Shown here in pieces: positions 1 to 7,780 of a stretch of DNA of 64,000 nucleotides (position 1 is the first letter of the stretch; each line of letters starts with the position of its first letter). The notes under the pieces are model-generated. The model searched no databases. It was not told the origin of the DNA and saw nothing but the letters and a program-made list of their open reading frames with translations. Source of the DNA: Bin87 sp965220055. Lineage in GTDB: Bacteria > Chloroflexota > Dehalococcoidia > Lucifugimonadales > UBA3495. The position numbers were made by a program, and so were the translations under genes. The stretch lies in the NCBI GenBank assembly GCA_965220055.1, contig CBDCPE010000003.1, positions 62,001 to 126,000 of the forward strand. The letters run 5' to 3'.

Positions 1-544
1 GACCGCGCCAATCGACTTTGGTGTCTTTGCCCGGATCTCGTGGCTGTGGCGGCAAGACGTTGAGTGTGTACGCAAAATACTGAACTGCTGGATCATCAGA
101 TTTGAGCAGTGCATCGTACGCGCTGGACAGAAGTTGGTTGACGCAATCATCTTTGACGTTGAAGTTTCGGCGTACGGCATCAGCGAGAGCTTCGCGGCAG
201 GTGGTATGCTCCTCGAACAGCCAGTTTGCGTACCACTTGACGACAGTTTCCTTTTCCGACCCTGGGGCCCAAGCGAGCGTAGGGCGGTAGAAGATCGCAT
301 CTCTTACTGTACGCTCGATCCGGTCGGTTACCGTCATGCGGTGATCTGAGGGCATGGAAAGTTGCCACAGGGCGTGGAGAAGTTCCCTGTGAATGGGGAG
401 CGAAGACGACGGATCTCGGGCCGGTGGTTCCCTTGACGCGAGTAGCCAAAGCGCCCCAAATGCGCGCGTAACCCAGGCGGTCGAGTGTACGGTGTCCAGT
501 CCTGCCACATGCGGTCGGGTGCGGTTCCTGTCAAGCCGTTTCAT
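1..544 (-). CDS. Hypothetical protein, 3' end outside window
   Basis: An uninterrupted minus-strand frame runs from an ATG at 544 off the left edge, giving about 181 residues. The composition looks like a real soluble protein: acidic and basic residues alternate, with Trp/Tyr-rich stretches such as KWYANWLFEEH in the middle. In-frame ATGs at 355 and 337 are alternative starts and no clear ribosome binding site decides between them. It is transcribed divergently from the LLM oxidoreductase that starts at 665. I recognise no family, no signal peptide and no membrane segment. The reading frame is seen directly; that it is a gene is an inference. Confidence 0.55.
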   Translation of the reverse strand, partial: MKRLDRNRTRPHVAGLDTVHSTAWVTRAFGALWLLASREPPARDPSSSLPIHRELLHALWQLSMPSDHRMTVTDRIERTVRDAIFYRPTLAWAPGSEKETVVKWYANWLFEEHTTCREALADAVRRNFNVKDDCVNQLLSSAYDALLKSDDPAVQYFAYTLNVLPPQPRDPGKDTKVDWRG

Positions 545-664
545 TGGGTCGCATAGGGAACGGCTGGTTTGCAAGCCCGCCCAGCGGTGCCTATACTGCG
601 CCCATCAACGACCAGCCCCAGCGACCCGGACCGATTCCGGCGGCCCACAGCGAGGAGGCTCCTG

Positions 665-1831
665 ATGCCCAAAGACAAGGTGGAAGTTTTCTGGTTCTCC
701 GAACAGCCCTACGGCCACGTTACCGACGACGAGGTATCGCAGTACGAGTCAGGGCGTCTGGATTTCTCCAATTCCCACTTCGATCCGGAGAAGGCGCACA
801 TTCTCTACAACCAGTACCACGATCAATATGCCTGGGCCGACCAAAATGGGTTCGACGGCATCATGTCCAACGAGCACCACGCTTCGTACTGGTGCATGAA
901 GCCGGCGGTCAACATCGACGCCGCCGTCATCGCCAAGGTGACGCGCAACACCAAAATCGCCATCCTGGGCAACGTCATCGCGGTCAATGACCCCATCCGC
1001 ATGGCCGAGGAAATCGCCATGCTGGATTGCATCTCCGGCGGGCGGATCATCTCCGGTTTCGTCCGGGGTACTGCGGTGGAGACCCTGCAAGGGGGCATTG
1101 CTCCGCCGCAAAACCGCGATCGGTTCGAGGAAGCCCACGACCTCATCATCAAGTGCTGGACCGAACCGGGGCCCTTCCGCTATGAGGGCGAGTATTACCA
1201 TTATCGGAAGGTGAACCCGTGGGTGCTGCCCATGCAGAAGCCCCATCCTCCCATCTGGTTCCCCGGTTTCAGCAGCCCCGAGTCGGTAGTGTGGGCGGCC
1301 CGGCACCAGCACCCTTACATGAACCTGGGGTCGCTGCTGGACCACACCCACCGTCTGCGCGACGTGTACATCGACACTGCGCGTGAGACGGGCTTCGAGC
1401 CCGGTCCGGAGCACTTCGGCTACCTGCTGCGGATATTCTGCGCCGACACCGACGAGAAGGCCCAGGAGATCGGCCGCGAGTTCCTCTGGACCCAGGAACA
1501 CCGCAACCGCGGCCCTCGCGAACACAACGACCCGCCCGGGTACCAGTCCCGCGAGGCGGTCGACATCCAGCGGACTCTGCCGGGCGCCGGCGGGTTCGGG
1601 AGGACGATGACCTACGAGGAGCTGCAGGATGCCAACAACATCATCGTGGGCAGCCCCGACACGGTGCGGGAAAAGCTTTCCATGATCGTCGAACGCCTCA
1701 ATCCCGGCTACCTGCATATCTATGGCAACGAGGGTGCCATGGCCCACGAGGACGTGATGCGCTCCATCGAGCTGATCGGCCGCGAGGTCATCCCCGCGCT
1801 GCACGAGATCCCGCTGGTGGACCACTACTAG
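665..1831 (+). CDS. LLM-class flavin-dependent oxidoreductase
   Basis: 388 residues, beginning at an ATG preceded by GAGGAGG about 5 bases upstream; the frame is open further 5' but that start lacks a binding site. The sequence follows the bacterial-luciferase-like TIM-barrel pattern: an early GFDGIMSNEHH segment, an SGGRIISGFVRGT segment typical of the flavin phosphate region, a PHPPIWFPGF strand, and a C-terminal VGSPDTVREKL stretch. Such enzymes use FMN or F420 to oxidise or cleave organic substrates in the cytoplasm; the substrate cannot be read from sequence. It is longer than the F420 members elsewhere in the window (294 to 336 residues), closer to two-component FMN monooxygenases. A DUF3574 lipoprotein gene follows after 5 bases, suggesting cotranscription. 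Confidence 0.9.
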   Translation: MPKDKVEVFWFSEQPYGHVTDDEVSQYESGRLDFSNSHFDPEKAHILYNQYHDQYAWADQNGFDGIMSNEHHASYWCMKPAVNIDAAVIAKVTRNTKIAILGNVIAVNDPIRMAEEIAMLDCISGGRIISGFVRGTAVETLQGGIAPPQNRDRFEEAHDLIIKCWTEPGPFRYEGEYYHYRKVNPWVLPMQKPHPPIWFPGFSSPESVVWAARHQHPYMNLGSLLDHTHRLRDVYIDTARETGFEPGPEHFGYLLRIFCADTDEKAQEIGREFLWTQEHRNRGPREHNDPPGYQSREAVDIQRTLPGAGGFGRTMTYEELQDANNIIVGSPDTVREKLSMIVERLNPGYLHIYGNEGAMAHEDVMRSIELIGREVIPALHEIPLVDHY

Positions 1832-1836
1832 GCGGA

Positions 1837-2268
1837 ATGCGGTTTCCGGCAACGTTCATCGCCGCGGCCGCGTTGTCCCTGCTGCTCGCGGCAGGCTGCA
1901 CGGCTGGCGGCGATGTTGTTTGTCCTGTTGGGATGGATCCCTTCACCGAACTCAACGTCTACTTTGGTTTGGAAAAGAGCAGCGGAGAGACAGTCAGCGA
2001 GGAAGAGTGGCAGACTTTCCTGGCGGGATCGGTGACGCCACGCTTTCCCGACGGGCTGACAGTGCTCGACGCCCGCGGCCAGTGGTTGGACACGGACGAA
2101 GGGCGGCTTTACCGGGAGTCGACCAGGCTGTTGAACGTGCTGGTTCCCGCCGATGCCTCTGACGATGGCGTTAGCGCTGTTCGGGACATCGCCGATACAT
2201 ATAAGGAAAGGTTCGAGCAACAGGCGGTTTTTTACACGACGCTGCCGGCTTGCGCGGCGGTGTACTGA
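1837..2268 (+). CDS. DUF3574 lipoprotein, first of a tandem pair
   Basis: 143 residues. A hydrophobic N-terminus ends in a lipobox-like LLAAGC at about residues 16-21, so the mature protein is probably lipid-anchored outside the cytoplasmic membrane. The body carries the DUF3574 signature: VYFGLEKSSGETVSEEEWQ, then TPRFPDGLTVLDARGQW, then a KERFEQQAV helix. The molecular function of DUF3574 is unknown. It follows the LLM gene by 5 bases and overlaps the next gene, which encodes a second, diverged DUF3574 protein, so the pair looks like an old tandem duplication. Confidence 0.85.
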   Translation: MRFPATFIAAAALSLLLAAGCTAGGDVVCPVGMDPFTELNVYFGLEKSSGETVSEEEWQTFLAGSVTPRFPDGLTVLDARGQWLDTDEGRLYRESTRLLNVLVPADASDDGVSAVRDIADTYKERFEQQAVFYTTLPACAAVY

Positions 2269-2705
2269 CGGGGTCTGCAGCATTGAGCGCTCATGTGCGG
2301 TTGTTCCTGCTGGGAGCGGCGATGGTGGGCTGCATAGCCGAAACGAAGTTCCGATGCCCCGAGGGGTTGCAGCAGGTGGTGCGGTTCGAGTTGTTCTTCG
2401 GATTGGACCACGCCGACGGTCGGTCGGTTTCGCCAGAGGAGTGGGAGGCGTTCGTGGCCGACACCATAACGCCCCGGTTCCCGTTGGGGTTGAGCGCGTT
2501 CGACGTGAAGGGGCAGTGGCAACGTCCGGACGGCACCGTCGAACGGGAGAACACCAAGATGGTCATGCTGGCGCATCCACCGCCCGCGGATGCCGGAATG
2601 TCCCTCGTCGACGAAATATCCCGGGAGTACCAGCGGCGGTTTGACCAGGACCCGGTGTTTCGCTCCGTCAGCCATAACGAGTGTTCCGGCCTCTTTGTTG
2701 AATGA
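2250..2705 (+). CDS. DUF3574 lipoprotein, second of a tandem pair
   Basis: Up to 151 residues from a TTG inside the end of the upstream gene. TTG at 2283 or GTG at 2295 are better candidates, because they put the hydrophobic segment and the lipobox-like AMVGC nearer the N-terminus; none has a strong ribosome binding site. It shares with its neighbour the FFGLDHADGRSVSPEEWEAF motif, TPRFPLGLSAFD..GQW and YQRRFDQ, identifying DUF3574. The shared order and the divergence in between suggest duplication followed by specialisation. Probably translated by coupling with the upstream gene. Function unknown. Confidence 0.8.
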   Translation: MRGGVLTGSAALSAHVRLFLLGAAMVGCIAETKFRCPEGLQQVVRFELFFGLDHADGRSVSPEEWEAFVADTITPRFPLGLSAFDVKGQWQRPDGTVERENTKMVMLAHPPPADAGMSLVDEISREYQRRFDQDPVFRSVSHNECSGLFVE

Positions 2706-2732
2706 ACGACGTGGGATGACAGGGGGAATACT

Positions 2733-3620
2733 TTGACACTGCCCAACAAGCAAGCCTTCATCGGTGTCGGCACCATGGGCAGCCTGATGGCTGGGCGCCT
2801 CCTGGATGCGGGCGTCGATCTGGTGGTCTACGACCTGCGGCGCGAGGCGGCGGAACCGCTCCTTGACCGAGGAGTGCGCTGGGCATCCAGCGCCGAGGAG
2901 GCGGTGGCCGGCTGCGATATGGTCTGGACCTCGCTGCCCGGGCCAACTCAGGTCGAATCGGTGCTGCTGGGCGACGAGGCCGGCGTGTTGTCCGCGATGG
3001 CCCCAGGAGCGGTGCTGGTGGATACAACCACCAACGATCCCGACGTGGCGCGGCGGGTGTCGAACGCCTGCACCGAGCGTGGCTTGGCCATGCTGGACAC
3101 CCCGGTGAGCGGCCGTCCGCCCATGATGACCATGATGGTCGGCGGCGACCGGGAGGTTTACGAGCGCGTGCGGAACACGTTGGGTGCGGTCGCGGCCCAG
3201 GTTTTCTACGTCGGGCCGGCGGGAGCGGGGTGTGTTGCCAAGCTGGCGACCCAGTACATGGGCTACACCAACATGATCGCTGCCATCGAGGGGATGCTGA
3301 TCGCCCGCATGGGCGGCGTGGACCCCGCGGTTCTGGCCGAGATCGTGCCCGTGAGCGCCGGAGCCAGCCGCGCCTTCAACGCCATACCCAACAGCATCCT
3401 GAACCGCAGCTTCCAGGCCGGCGGCACGCTGGACATCGTGGCCAAGGACGTCGCGTTGGCCTGTGAATTGGCGGAGCGGCTGAACGCGCCGGCCGGAACC
3501 GGCTCGGTGGCAGACGCGCTGTACAAGCGGGCGCAGGCCGAGGGCTGGGGAGACGAGGGCTATCCGATCGTGGCCCGCATACTCGAAGCGTTGGCCGGCG
3601 CGGAGTTGAGCGGAGAGTAG
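2733..3620 (+). CDS. NAD(P)-binding 3-hydroxyisobutyrate-dehydrogenase-like oxidoreductase
   Basis: 295 residues from a TTG start. The N-terminus has the Rossmann dinucleotide motif GVGTMG at residues 12-17, followed by the family TSLPGPTQV loop and the DTPVSG substrate segment. The catalytic-lysine helix reads GAGCVAKLATQ, with Gln where most members have Asn. The segment after DTPVSG is shortened and Met-rich (PPMMTMMVGGD) compared with the usual GA.AGTL..MVGG. The family oxidises beta-hydroxyacids (3-hydroxyisobutyrate, tartronate semialdehyde and relatives) in the cytoplasm. Its place between LLM and Rieske genes suggests a role in oxidising a breakdown product; the exact substrate is unknown. 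Confidence 0.85.
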   Translation: MTLPNKQAFIGVGTMGSLMAGRLLDAGVDLVVYDLRREAAEPLLDRGVRWASSAEEAVAGCDMVWTSLPGPTQVESVLLGDEAGVLSAMAPGAVLVDTTTNDPDVARRVSNACTERGLAMLDTPVSGRPPMMTMMVGGDREVYERVRNTLGAVAAQVFYVGPAGAGCVAKLATQYMGYTNMIAAIEGMLIARMGGVDPAVLAEIVPVSAGASRAFNAIPNSILNRSFQAGGTLDIVAKDVALACELAERLNAPAGTGSVADALYKRAQAEGWGDEGYPIVARILEALAGAELSGE

Positions 3621-3626
3621 AACCCG

Positions 3627-4043
3627 CTAACGTGCTCTCCGGTTGGAGTCGGATTCGTCAGACAGAATGCTGGCCACTTCAGGGGGAAGCTCTACGCCGT
3701 GCTCTGCCAACGTCTTGCTGATCCGCTCGCGCTCTTCTTGACGCCCCTCACGTCGCCCCTTTTGGCGTCCTCTCTCGGCGGCCCTTTTCTCAACGGCTTC
3801 TTTGGCAGCGAACCACATCTGCAAAACTCCATACAGCGCCAGAGTGGCGGGGAACAGCAGCAGCGTAGCCACTATTATCACGCCGTCCTCCTGTCCCGTC
3901 AGTGCTTTGAGGTACTCGATACCCCACAATACGGAGCAGGATTCACAACTACCGATCACCGCCGCGATCAGCATACTGGCGCTCACCGACAGTGAACCGT
4001 CGATGAAACGCCACAATGACCGATTGCTGTCGTTCGTATCCAT
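3627..4043 (-). CDS. Small two-helix membrane protein with charged C-terminal tail
   Basis: About 138 residues from the ATG at 4043 (protein begins MDTNDSNRSLWRF); the frame is open upstream, but that extension is Cys/Arg-rich and unlikely to be protein. Two hydrophobic segments (about residues 18-35 and 55-75) are followed by a highly charged tail, GRQKGRREGRQEERERISKTLAEHG, likely a coiled coil in the cytoplasm. It is convergent with the upstream dehydrogenase gene and divergent from the Rieske operon. No known family. Its membrane-plus-charged-tail architecture recurs at 28606-28968 and 30055-30585. Confidence 0.6.
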   Translation of the reverse strand: MDTNDSNRSLWRFIDGSLSVSASMLIAAVIGSCESCSVLWGIEYLKALTGQEDGVIIVATLLLFPATLALYGVLQMWFAAKEAVEKRAAERGRQKGRREGRQEERERISKTLAEHGVELPPEVASILSDESDSNRRAR

Positions 4044-4270
4044 TGTATCAGCCAGTCGGACTCCGTCCACCATGGGACTCCGTACACCGCAGCAGCAAGA
4101 GCAAGCTGGCCGTCTGGTGATGGGACGGATATCGCTCATTTTACAACGACCGACTTGCGATGATCGACTTGACCTTGCCTGCGTAGCGGCAACACATGCC
4201 ACGGGTCAACATCCGTCTCCGGCGGTGTGATACCATTCGGCAACGCGAGCCGCGCCCGGAGGGGGACAGC

Positions 4271-5647
4271 ATGGCGATCACGTTCCAACCCAGCAGTTAC
4301 AGCGGCCTGGTTGACCAGGACAACGGCATGGTCAGCCGGGAGATTTTCGTAAATTCCGACATCTACGCCGAGGAACAGGAGCGAATATTCACTCGTGCGT
4401 GGCTGTTCGTTGGCCACGAGAGCCAGGTGTCCAAGCCGGGCGACTTCTTCGTGTCGTCCATGGGCGAGGAATCGGTGATACTGTGCCGCGACCGGCAGGG
4501 CGAGGTCCACGTGTTCCTCAATTCCTGCATGCACCGAGGCATGAAGGTCTGCCGCTACGACGAAGGCAACACTCCCATTTTCACGTGTCCCTATCACGGT
4601 TGGAGCTTCGCCACCGACGGCGCGCTCGTGGGTGTTCCTTTCTATAAGGACGCCTACCACGAGGAGTTGGACAAGTCCCAGTGGGGACTGATCCGCGTGC
4701 CCAGGATCACCAACTACAAGGGCGGAATCTGGGCGACGTGGGATCCCAACGCCCCCGACTTCCTCGAATACATCGGCGGCTTCCGCACCTACCTGGACAT
4801 CCTATTCGACGGGTGGGACGGCAGCGAGGGCGGCACCGAGATCATCGGCGGCATCGAGAAATGGATGGTGCCCAGCAACTGGAAGTTCCCCGCCGAGAAC
4901 TTCATCGGAGACCGCTACCACAACATCAGCCACCGCTCCGTTGACCTGGTGGGCATCGGCCCGTCCGGCCAGGGACGACGTGACAACCGAGATCGCGAGG
5001 GCGCCAAGTCCCTGGACGTATCCTTCCCGGAACGGGGCCACGGCACCGTCATGTTCCTGCGACCCGAAGATGCGCAGCCGGTTGCGTCCTACCAGAATGA
5101 TCCGATCGTCGCCGATTATTTCTACGCGTGCGAGATCGCGCGCAAGGAACGACAGGGCCAGTTGTGGCGCATACTGGCCGGGCCTGGGACGATTTTCCCC
5201 AACATGTCATTCCTGCCCCGGCAGCCGCGCAGCATCGCCGTGTGGCACCCGCGCGGCCCCGACCAGACCGAGGTCTGGCGGTGGTTCCTGGTTGACAGCT
5301 CCGCGCCGCCCGAAGTCAAGGAGTTCCTGCGCCAGTACTACATCCGGTACTCCGGCCCCGCCGGGTTGACCGAGCAGGACGACATGGAGAACTGGAACTA
5401 CGCCCACGCCGCTAGCCGCGGTGCAATGGCCCGACGCCATCATTACAACTACCAGATGGGCATGGGCTACGCGGTTACCGATTTCGAGGACGGCGGGCTG
5501 AAGCTTCCCGGCACCGTTTTGGACACCACCAAGGCGCGGGCCGGCGAGCAGAACCAACGGGGTTTCTACAGCCGGTGGCGGGATTTCATGGCGGCGCGGG
5601 ACTGGGACGAGCTGGCCACTTGGCGCAGCAACGGCTCGGCCTGCTAG
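4271..5647 (+). CDS. Rieske ring-hydroxylating dioxygenase, large (alpha) subunit
   Basis: 458 residues from the ATG at 4271, preceded by a GAGGGGG stretch. The Rieske [2Fe-2S] site is seen as C86-x-H88 and C106-x2-H109 (CMHRG...CPYHGW). The catalytic domain shows the non-heme iron ligands in GDRYHNISHRS and the acidic ligand region TEQDDMENW. These enzymes add both atoms of O2 to aromatic or other cyclic substrates, taking electrons from a separate reductase, which is not encoded nearby. The beta-subunit gene starts 8 bases downstream, so the two are almost certainly cotranscribed and form an alpha-beta oligomer. The substrate cannot be assigned. Confidence 0.93.
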   Translation: MAITFQPSSYSGLVDQDNGMVSREIFVNSDIYAEEQERIFTRAWLFVGHESQVSKPGDFFVSSMGEESVILCRDRQGEVHVFLNSCMHRGMKVCRYDEGNTPIFTCPYHGWSFATDGALVGVPFYKDAYHEELDKSQWGLIRVPRITNYKGGIWATWDPNAPDFLEYIGGFRTYLDILFDGWDGSEGGTEIIGGIEKWMVPSNWKFPAENFIGDRYHNISHRSVDLVGIGPSGQGRRDNRDREGAKSLDVSFPERGHGTVMFLRPEDAQPVASYQNDPIVADYFYACEIARKERQGQLWRILAGPGTIFPNMSFLPRQPRSIAVWHPRGPDQTEVWRWFLVDSSAPPEVKEFLRQYYIRYSGPAGLTEQDDMENWNYAHAASRGAMARRHHYNYQMGMGYAVTDFEDGGLKLPGTVLDTTKARAGEQNQRGFYSRWRDFMAARDWDELATWRSNGSAC

Positions 5648-5655
5648 GTGGCATC

Positions 5656-6201
5656 ATGGTGGTTGCCAACGACCCGCTGGCAATGCTGCTGCTGAAGCAG
5701 GACGTGGAAGCGTTCCTGTACCACGAGGCCAACCTGCTGGACGACCGGCGGTACGAGGAATGGCTGGATCTGCTTAGTGACGACGTGCGCTACTGGGTGC
5801 CGATGCGCCGCAACGTCAAATTCGGCGAACTGGAGCGTGAGTTCACCCGGGAGGGCCAGGACATCAACTGGTTTGATGAAGGCAAACAGACATTGACGCA
5901 GCGGGTCAGACAGATCCTGACCGGCGTCCACTGGGCCGAGGAACCGCTGTCGCGCATCTCGCACTTGGTAACCAACGTGGAGGTAACCGACGCGACACCC
6001 AGCGCCTCGGACGCCGAAGAGGTATCCCTGCGCTGCCGGTTCATCATCTACCGCAACCGTGTCGCCACCGAGACCGACATCCTGGTGGGCCGTCGTGAGG
6101 ACATGCTGCGCCGGGTTGACGGAGAGTGGCAGATCGCGCAGCGGCAGGTCTTCCTCGACCAGAACGTGCTCCTCGCTAAGAACCTGACGTTCTTCTTCTG
6201 A
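5656..6201 (+). CDS. Ring-hydroxylating dioxygenase, small (beta) subunit
   Basis: 181 residues from the ATG at 5656. It has the SnoaL-like beta-subunit pattern: an N-terminal EAFLYHEANLLDDRRYEEWLDLLSDD helix pair, then YWVPMRRN, RISHLVTNVEV and a C-terminal WQIAQRQVFLDQNVL. The beta subunit stabilises the alpha oligomer and does not carry cofactors. It follows the alpha gene by 8 bases, as in known two-component operons. No ferredoxin or reductase gene follows; the next gene is an unrelated nucleotidyltransferase-HEPN fusion. Confidence 0.92.
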   Translation: MVVANDPLAMLLLKQDVEAFLYHEANLLDDRRYEEWLDLLSDDVRYWVPMRRNVKFGELEREFTREGQDINWFDEGKQTLTQRVRQILTGVHWAEEPLSRISHLVTNVEVTDATPSASDAEEVSLRCRFIIYRNRVATETDILVGRREDMLRRVDGEWQIAQRQVFLDQNVLLAKNLTFFF

Positions 6202-6237
6202 TCCTGTAGCATTCCCCGGGTCGGCGAGGGTCTTGGG

Positions 6238-7083
6238 ATGACACTGACGAAGCGAACCGGCGCGACCGGTGGCAGCGCACGAACCACGGTTGGGCTTCCG
6301 GACCCCGATGCGCCGGACCCCCATGCGATCATCGTTGTGCGGGCAGTGTTTGACCAGGTGCGGCCGGTTCAGGCAATCCTGTTCGGCTCTCGGGCACGCG
6401 GCGCTTATCGAACGGACTCCGATATCGACATCGCCATCATCACCGCGGAGCCGGTGCCGGACAATCGCCGTCTGGACATCGACGGGACCGCCGCGCGCAC
6501 GTCGACGGCCTTGCATCCAGATACACCCAAGGCGGATGTGTCGTTCCTGACCGTCGCGGAGTTCCTTGCGGACCGGGTCAAGAAAAACACGCTGGCCAAC
6601 TCGATAGCGAAGCAGGGGGCGCACATCACGGAGGGCGACGACAACGCAATGCCCGAACAGCTGGATGAAGAACCCGTCAATTGGGCTGATGTTGACGCCA
6701 GGGTGACGAGTGCCCAGGAAGCGGTGACCGACCTGGAAGTTCTGGCGGGTAACGCACGGTCATCGGAAAGGATCGTAGGGTACGCCGCCCAACAGGCATT
6801 AGAACACGCTTACAAGGCGCTGATCGCCGCACACGGCGAAGCCTATCCCACCAGCGGGCGGGACGGACACAACCTGCGGATCCTGGTCATCAGGGTACGG
6901 GAAGTCATGGGGCAGGAGCTTCAGGTTCCCGGCGCAGGCTGGCAAAGCCTTACGGCTTACGCCGGTGGTGGGCGGTATCAGGATGATCAGCCGACTTTGG
7001 GTGACCGGCAAAGTCTGTCCCGCGAAATATCCGCCGCCGTAGCCGATATAGTCGGTCACATCCCGCAACGCGACCAACCTTAG
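6238..7083 (+). CDS. Fused MNT nucleotidyltransferase and HEPN domain protein
   Basis: 281 residues. Residues 30-135 form a minimal nucleotidyltransferase domain with the G50-S51 loop and the metal-binding D62-x-D64 (GSRARG..TDSDIDIAI). Residues 145-275 look like a HEPN domain: AAQQALEHAYKALIAAHGE, a GHNLR segment, and YAGGGRYQ. Normally these are two proteins, the HepT toxin and the MntA antitoxin that AMPylates it; here they are one chain. The first 30 residues are low-complexity and may be dispensable, so an internal start is possible. It follows the Rieske operon by 36 bases and precedes two small genes. Fusion is seen; toxin-antitoxin function is inference. Confidence 0.78.
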   Translation: MTLTKRTGATGGSARTTVGLPDPDAPDPHAIIVVRAVFDQVRPVQAILFGSRARGAYRTDSDIDIAIITAEPVPDNRRLDIDGTAARTSTALHPDTPKADVSFLTVAEFLADRVKKNTLANSIAKQGAHITEGDDNAMPEQLDEEPVNWADVDARVTSAQEAVTDLEVLAGNARSSERIVGYAAQQALEHAYKALIAAHGEAYPTSGRDGHNLRILVIRVREVMGQELQVPGAGWQSLTAYAGGGRYQDDQPTLGDRQSLSREISAAVADIVGHIPQRDQP

Positions 7084-7102
7084 AGCATCAGGACGCAGAG
7101 CC

Positions 7103-7309
7103 ATGGCAGACATCGTGAACCTGTTTGAAGTGGAGCCGGGCCAGACCGTGCGGCTCCACAGCGAAGCCACCGCAGAGGTGGTCTCCAACCCCAAGGACGG
7201 CGTGTGGCTTTTCGTGCGCTACCTGACCAGCCCCGAGGACCCCGCCCAGGTCGGTGAAGAGGACATGGTCTTCGCCCAGGACGTCCTGGAACTGATCGCG
7301 CCGGACTGA
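7103..7309 (+). CDS. Small acidic hypothetical protein
   Basis: 68 residues starting at ATG 7103 (begins MADIVNLFEVEPGQTVRL). It is acidic, has no membrane segment, and reads like a compact beta-rich domain (VRLHSEATAEVVSNPKDGVWLFVRYL). It lies 19 bases after the nucleotidyltransferase-HEPN fusion and 5 bases before another small gene, suggesting one transcript. No family recognised. Confidence 0.6.
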   Translation: MADIVNLFEVEPGQTVRLHSEATAEVVSNPKDGVWLFVRYLTSPEDPAQVGEEDMVFAQDVLELIAPD

Positions 7310-7314
7310 CACTA

Positions 7315-7548
7315 GTGGTTGATGTGGCAACCGGCGACCCCGAGAGGGGACTGGCAACTCCGTATCGGGAAGAGATACTGGCCGCGCTGCGTGCCGGCTA
7401 TCGCTCGATTGACGACGGTTATGGGTTCTACCCGGGGTTTGACGGCTGGCTGGAGTCCTTGGGGTACCAACGCCGGGACGATATACCGTGCAACTGCCCG
7501 GACGGTGGGTATCGGGGCCATTTGCCGGAATGCCGTTGGGTGCGGTGA
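7315..7548 (+). CDS. Small protein with C-terminal Cys cluster
   Basis: 77 residues from a GTG start 5 bases after the previous gene. The N-terminal half is an amphipathic helix (REEILAALRAGYRSIDD), and the C-terminus carries CNCPDGGYRGHLPECRW, a Cys-x-Cys...His...Cys arrangement that could bind a metal. No family recognised. A TTG/ATG start a few bases later in another frame gives a Trp/Arg-rich product and is a shadow. Confidence 0.5.
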   Translation: MVDVATGDPERGLATPYREEILAALRAGYRSIDDGYGFYPGFDGWLESLGYQRRDDIPCNCPDGGYRGHLPECRWVR

Positions 7549-7600
7549 TCGCTAGTCGCCGCTCGCGACAAGTCTCGCCCGTACCCCCTTTCGCGAGAAC

Positions 7601-7693
7601 TGTCATTGCGATGAGCGAAGCGCGGCAATCTCGTTAGCAGCAGAGTCGTCCAGGCGCCGGGATTGCGACGTCCCTTCGCTCATCGCAACGACA
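7601..7693. repeat. Palindromic dispersed repeat, locus 1
   Basis: The element begins with TGTCATTGCGATGAGCGAAG and ends with the reverse complement of the same 20 bases with one mismatch (ending CATCGCAACGACA). The arms enclose a short GC-rich core containing GGCAATCTCG. It sits in the intergenic space after the Cys-cluster gene. Related sequence occurs at about 60850-60950 and 62459-62562, and the base pattern right after the element (ACAAACTGGG) is also shared with the last locus. This looks like a REP/BIME-type or miniature mobile repeat. Confidence 0.75.
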
Positions 7694-7780
7694 AACTGGG
7701 TATGCGTGAGGGTGACAATTCCCTTGCACAATTCAACAAGCGCGCCAACGGCGCGAAATTGATTCATGGAGTGATGAACA

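Noticed and set aside
749..1852. Long antisense frame over the first LLM gene, and similar ones at 5644-6624, 11074-12051, 17185-18699 and 29047-30417
   Set aside because: They are opposite strongly supported genes, have His/Val/Arg/Asp-rich shadow composition and no motifs.
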